Positions 62,001-64,000 of a stretch of 64,000 nt of DNA are shown one piece after another. Each line of letters opens with the position of its first letter. Within the stretch, counting starts at the first letter, position 1. Both the position numbers and the translations under genes were made by a program. Origin of the DNA: Pectobacterium brasiliense (GTDB lineage: Bacteria > Pseudomonadota > Gammaproteobacteria > Enterobacterales > Enterobacteriaceae). Below the pieces are notes generated by a model that saw nothing but the letters and a program-made list of their open reading frames with translations, had not been told where the DNA came from and ran no database searches. The DNA is taken from positions 682,001 through 746,000 of the forward strand of contig NZ_JACGFN010000001.1 in the NCBI RefSeq assembly GCF_016950255.1, written 5' to 3'.

Positions 62001-63979
62001 CGCGTATCATAGCCCGGATCGATTGTGACATTGTTGCCTTGCAGGAAGATGTCTTTTCCGGCCACCATATCGGTGCCGCTGATTGTTACATCGTTCCCAG
62101 CCTTCACCGTCACCGAGTCGGTCGTACTGCCGAGGGTGCTAATGCTCTGGCTTTGTGTCGCGGCCTGATCGCGCAGTTTTTGGCTCGTCGAGGTTGAACC
62201 GATGGTAAAACCAATGCCGCCACCGCTGAACAGGCCGCTTTTTTTCTTGCTGTGCTCTTCATAGTTCTGGTAGTTCTCGATGCTGGCAGCGGTGTTAACG
62301 TCATTATCCGCCAGCAGCGTGACCTGTTTGTCACCGACCACGGAGGAGCCTTGCAGATTGATATCCTGATTGGCCGCCATCGTGACACTGTCACCCGACA
62401 ACAGACTGCCTTTTTCATCGGTCTGCAACGTTTCCCGCAGTGTGTGCGTCACCGTCTTCGAAAATCGCTTCTTCTTGACCTGGGTTTCTTCAAAGAAAGT
62501 ATGCTGCGTCTCCGTCGCCGACAGCAGATTGATATTGTTGCCCGCCTGCGCCGTCACCGCGCCGCTCGCCACGCCCTGTGCCGCCTGCAGGTTGATGTCT
62601 CTGCCTGCCTGCAGGTTCAGACCTTTTCCAGCCGTCAGCTCAGTACTCTGCTGGGTGATATTTTGTTGCCAGTCGGCGTGACGATTCCACCAGTTGCCGC
62701 TGTAGGTTTCTTCGGTTTCAGACAGTAGATTCAGGTCACGTCCGGCGGCCAGTGTCGCTGTGCCTTTGGCATTCAGGCTGGCGGCTTCGGACAGCACATC
62801 TCGTCCCGCCACCAGATTCAGATCGCCTCCGCTCAGCAGCTGGCTGTTTGCCACCTCCTGCGTGCGACGCTGCGCGGTGCTGCCGCCCTGATAGAACGTT
62901 TCTTTCAGCGTATCCTGTGCGGTCAGGCGGATATCGTTACCCGCTGCCAGCGCCAGCGCCGTGCCGCCGGAAAGCGCGCTGGCATCAATCTGAATATCCT
63001 GCCCCGCGACGGCTTTCAGCGTACCGCCCGCCGTGACGGTGCTGCCCTGCACGGCCGTATTCAGCGCGGTATTGCTGCTGCCCCAGCCGATATCGACACG
63101 GTTGTTGGTCAACGTCAGCGCCTCAATCGCCACGTTACCCTTGGCGTTCAGCGCCATGTCCTGCCCGGCGTTCAGCGTAGCCGCCACGTTGCGGATATCC
63201 TTGCCCGCACTGAGTGTCAGGCTGTTGCCCGCGACGATTTCAGCGGTTTTGCCCAGTTCGGTGAACGTGAGCGAGCCAGTACCGCTGCGCGACGATGTGG
63301 GTTGCGCGGTCTGGAAGTTGCGACTTTCGGTGCGGTTGATGATATCGCCGTTAATGCTGGCGAGCTGCAGCGTATTGCCCTCAATCCGGCTGCCGCTGTT
63401 GGTGATATTGTTGAGCGCCACCAGATTCAGGCCGCCGTCTGACTTAATCAGGCCGCCTTCGTGGTTATCAATTTTATCGCCGCTGGCAATTGCCAGCACG
63501 TCGACCGCCCTGAGCGTGCCGCTGTTGGTGATGCTGCCGCCGGCGTTCAGCTCGACCTTATTCGCAACAATCGCGCTGCCCTGCAGGTTGCTTTTATCCG
63601 CCTGCGCCAGATACAGCTTCGGTGCCAATACGGTCTGCCCGTTGACCTCGATATTTTCCCACCAGACCAGGCTCTGGCTGAGGTTTGCGACCTGATCCGG
63701 CGTCAGGCTGACGCCCAGTTGCAGGTTCATGCCTGTCTGCGCCGCCGCCGCGTTATCCAGGAGCTTCTGCATTTGTTGCAGATCGGAGCCGGTGCCGTTC
63801 AGGTAACGCTGCCCGCTCTGTTTTAATACCGCCTGGCTGATATAGCGGGTATCAAACTCCGCATCCCCGAGGAAGCGGTAATCGTGATCTGCATCCAGAT
63901 TCAGCTTATCCAGCAGATAGGACGAGCCCAGCACCCGGTCGGCCTGCGTCCACTGCGAACGCGTCTCAACCGGCACCAC
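59045..63979 (-). CDS. cdiA: CdiA/HecA-type filamentous haemagglutinin exotoxin, C-terminal part (cut by window edge)
   Basis: The frame is open at the right edge; about 1,644 residues are seen of a larger protein. Most is FHA-type beta-helix repeats (AGNSLTLSAGKDIRNVAATLN, GNDIRLTAQDTL, AGRDVLSEAASLN). A middle region (ALSGVVGSALNSAVQSIQAAK to about residue 1000) and the pre-toxin region (SRDVEHANNALSPIFN) follow, with the VENN motif in [14 protein letters not shown]. The toxin after about residue 1450 begins KAESAAANTAQNFANG and ends VVVSGPNGSVRVYATWTILP ... STVNTGAFK; I cannot assign it. The protein is exported by a CdiB partner outside the window and delivers its C-terminus into neighbouring cells. 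Confidence 0.88.
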   Translation of the reverse strand: MVPVETRSQWTQADRVLGSSYLLDKLNLDADHDYRFLGDAEFDTRYISQAVLKQSGQRYLNGTGSDLQQMQKLLDNAAAAQTGMNLQLGVSLTPDQVANLSQSLVWWENIEVNGQTVLAPKLYLAQADKSNLQGSAIVANKVELNAGGSITNSGTLRAVDVLAIASGDKIDNHEGGLIKSDGGLNLVALNNITNSGSRIEGNTLQLASINGDIINRTESRNFQTAQPTSSRSGTGSLTFTELGKTAEIVAGNSLTLSAGKDIRNVAATLNAGQDMALNAKGNVAIEALTLTNNRVDIGWGSSNTALNTAVQGSTVTAGGTLKAVAGQDIQIDASALSGGTALALAAGNDIRLTAQDTLKETFYQGGSTAQRRTQEVANSQLLSGGDLNLVAGRDVLSEAASLNAKGTATLAAGRDLNLLSETEETYSGNWWNRHADWQQNITQQSTELTAGKGLNLQAGRDINLQAAQGVASGAVTAQAGNNINLLSATETQHTFFEETQVKKKRFSKTVTHTLRETLQTDEKGSLLSGDSVTMAANQDINLQGSSVVGDKQVTLLADNDVNTAASIENYQNYEEHSKKKSGLFSGGGIGFTIGSTSTSQKLRDQAATQSQSISTLGSTTDSVTVKAGNDVTISGTDMVAGKDIFLQGNNVTIDPGYDTRKQQQEFEQKSAGLTVALSGVVGSALNSAVQSIQAAKNESDGRLALLQGMKAGLSGYQAYQGSQSELNNKGEASFVGVSISLGAQNSRSSQTSEQKQSFGSTLNAAGDIGIESRTGDITVAGSQLKAGGDVLMNAAQDIHLLSARNSEEISGKNSSSGGNIGISLGLSNGSAGLSIFANVNAAKGRETGTGNSWSETTVDAGNHVTLKSERDTRLIGAQVNGERIDVDAGRNLLLQSQQDSERYDSKQTSVAAGGSFTWGSMSGSGYLSASKDKIHSNYDSVQQQTGFFAGKDGFGIKTGEHTQLDAAVIGSTASAEKNRLETGTLGWSGLNNKAEFKVEHSGIGLSASPSMSGSMLSTLAMTAPSALMSLGNSGSAASTTYAAVSDGTLLLRDTAKQVQDIATLSRDVEHANNALSPIFNKEKEQKRLKQAQLIGEIGAQVMDVVRTEGELKAQKAAEAKGDSKVKRPQDGDSAQEWEAYKKALTESPTYKAEMQKYGTGSDFQRAAQAATAAIQALAGGDIQKAIASGASPYLAQLVKDVTIPKDESKITVSDIAANAMAHAVVGAVVAQLSGQDAAAGAIGASSGELIARAIMADQYPGKTANDLTEEEKQSVSALSTLASGLISGLAGNSTASAASGAQSGRNAVENNYLSNQQRSERDKEFDACKGNVSCQLQVGAKWDAISLGQDAAYGAGMLVGVPQGIYDSVESLSKSISDPAATYDAIKQLITSDDIFSTMSDAVKQSYIDRINLMESEYQKAGASGAYNAGVEAGKLVSDLIGAVAGGVGVAKAGTALTEKIAAKVVGKAESAAANTAQNFANGFDIKQLPDANGKNHSTAVKGDAKIPVDKIELYMRGKASGDLEFLQKEYNLLKDAKISSQKEFAKDPSNAVKLKQLSDQIHNIERSRDMNRVLNNAGISNTSANNSMIMDKLLDSAQSATPSSRQTSVVVSGPNGSVRVYATWTILPDGTKRLSTVNTGAFK
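59568..60838. repeat. 1.27-kb cdiA pre-toxin direct repeat, copy B (in the complete cdiA)
   Basis: Partner of 55021-56291. The boundary on the toxin side is just past GKVES/GKAES, where the two toxins diverge. Confidence 0.88.
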
Positions 63980-64000
63980 CGTTGACGGTTGTTGCCCCAG

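Noticed and set aside
53040..63979. CRISPR array or phage element to explain the repeats
   Set aside because: The repeats are long coding segments of cdiA, not short repeats with spacers, and there are no phage structural genes.

Overview
The window looks like a chromosomal segment of a soft-rot enterobacterium, most likely Pectobacterium. The reasons are two KdgM-type oligogalacturonate porins beside a periplasmic family-2 pectate lyase, a KdgR-like operator, a HrpK-type type III secretion gene behind a hrp box, an asc beta-glucoside locus and a large CdiA-type exoprotein. All calls come from reading the sequence; no database search was run.

Layout. 1-1.8 kb: end of an MFS transporter and ybiR. 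2-3.9 kb: metallo-beta-lactamase-fold protein and an unknown secreted protein. 3.9-6.9 kb: a cassette bounded by a 27-bp direct repeat. It holds a candidate structured RNA, an RNA ligase and an HD-phosphoesterase/polynucleotide kinase, so it is a putative RNA repair system. An IS3-family remnant follows. 7-13.1 kb: a zinc-starvation block (aztABCD, zigA, zinT) with two Zur-like boxes. 13.2-14.4 kb: VOC protein and HisN. 14.6-19 kb: ascB-ascF and the divergent repressor ascG. 19-21.5 kb: small accessory genes (NIPSNAP, DJ-1/PfpI, ClbS/DfsB). 21.5-31.2 kb: an organosulfur-type catabolic island with two flavin monooxygenases, M20 hydrolase, flavin reductase, two tandem solute-binding proteins, GNAT, permease and ATPase. 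It resembles the Bacillus ytmI-ytnM type of S-modified cysteine salvage. 31.8-43.6 kb: one long urea operon on the minus strand (atzF-uca-gntR-urtABCDE) behind a sigma-54-like promoter. 43.8-45.1 kb: oxidoreductase and a small membrane protein. 45.1-47.0 kb: hrpK-like gene. 47-51.3 kb: pectin-oligomer uptake and cleavage. 51.5-52.6 kb: orphan solute-binding protein. 53-64 kb: a contact-dependent inhibition (CDI) locus.

The CDI locus reads right to left. The large cdiA (truncated by the window edge) and its immunity candidate are followed by a series of decayed or orphan toxin/immunity modules. Each module starts in the same repeated pre-toxin region, and each seam carries a 3' remnant of a symE-like gene on the opposite strand plus a hairpin terminator. 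One orphan ends in a TNT-type NAD-glycohydrolase domain followed by an Imm63-like gene. A second keeps only the last residues of a TNT-like toxin. A third, probably membrane-active, has an in-frame amber codon and a frameshift.

The two strongest leads for new biology are the RNA repair cassette, whose ~190-nt leader folds by eye into a closing stem with three arms, and the symE-seamed array of CDI modules.
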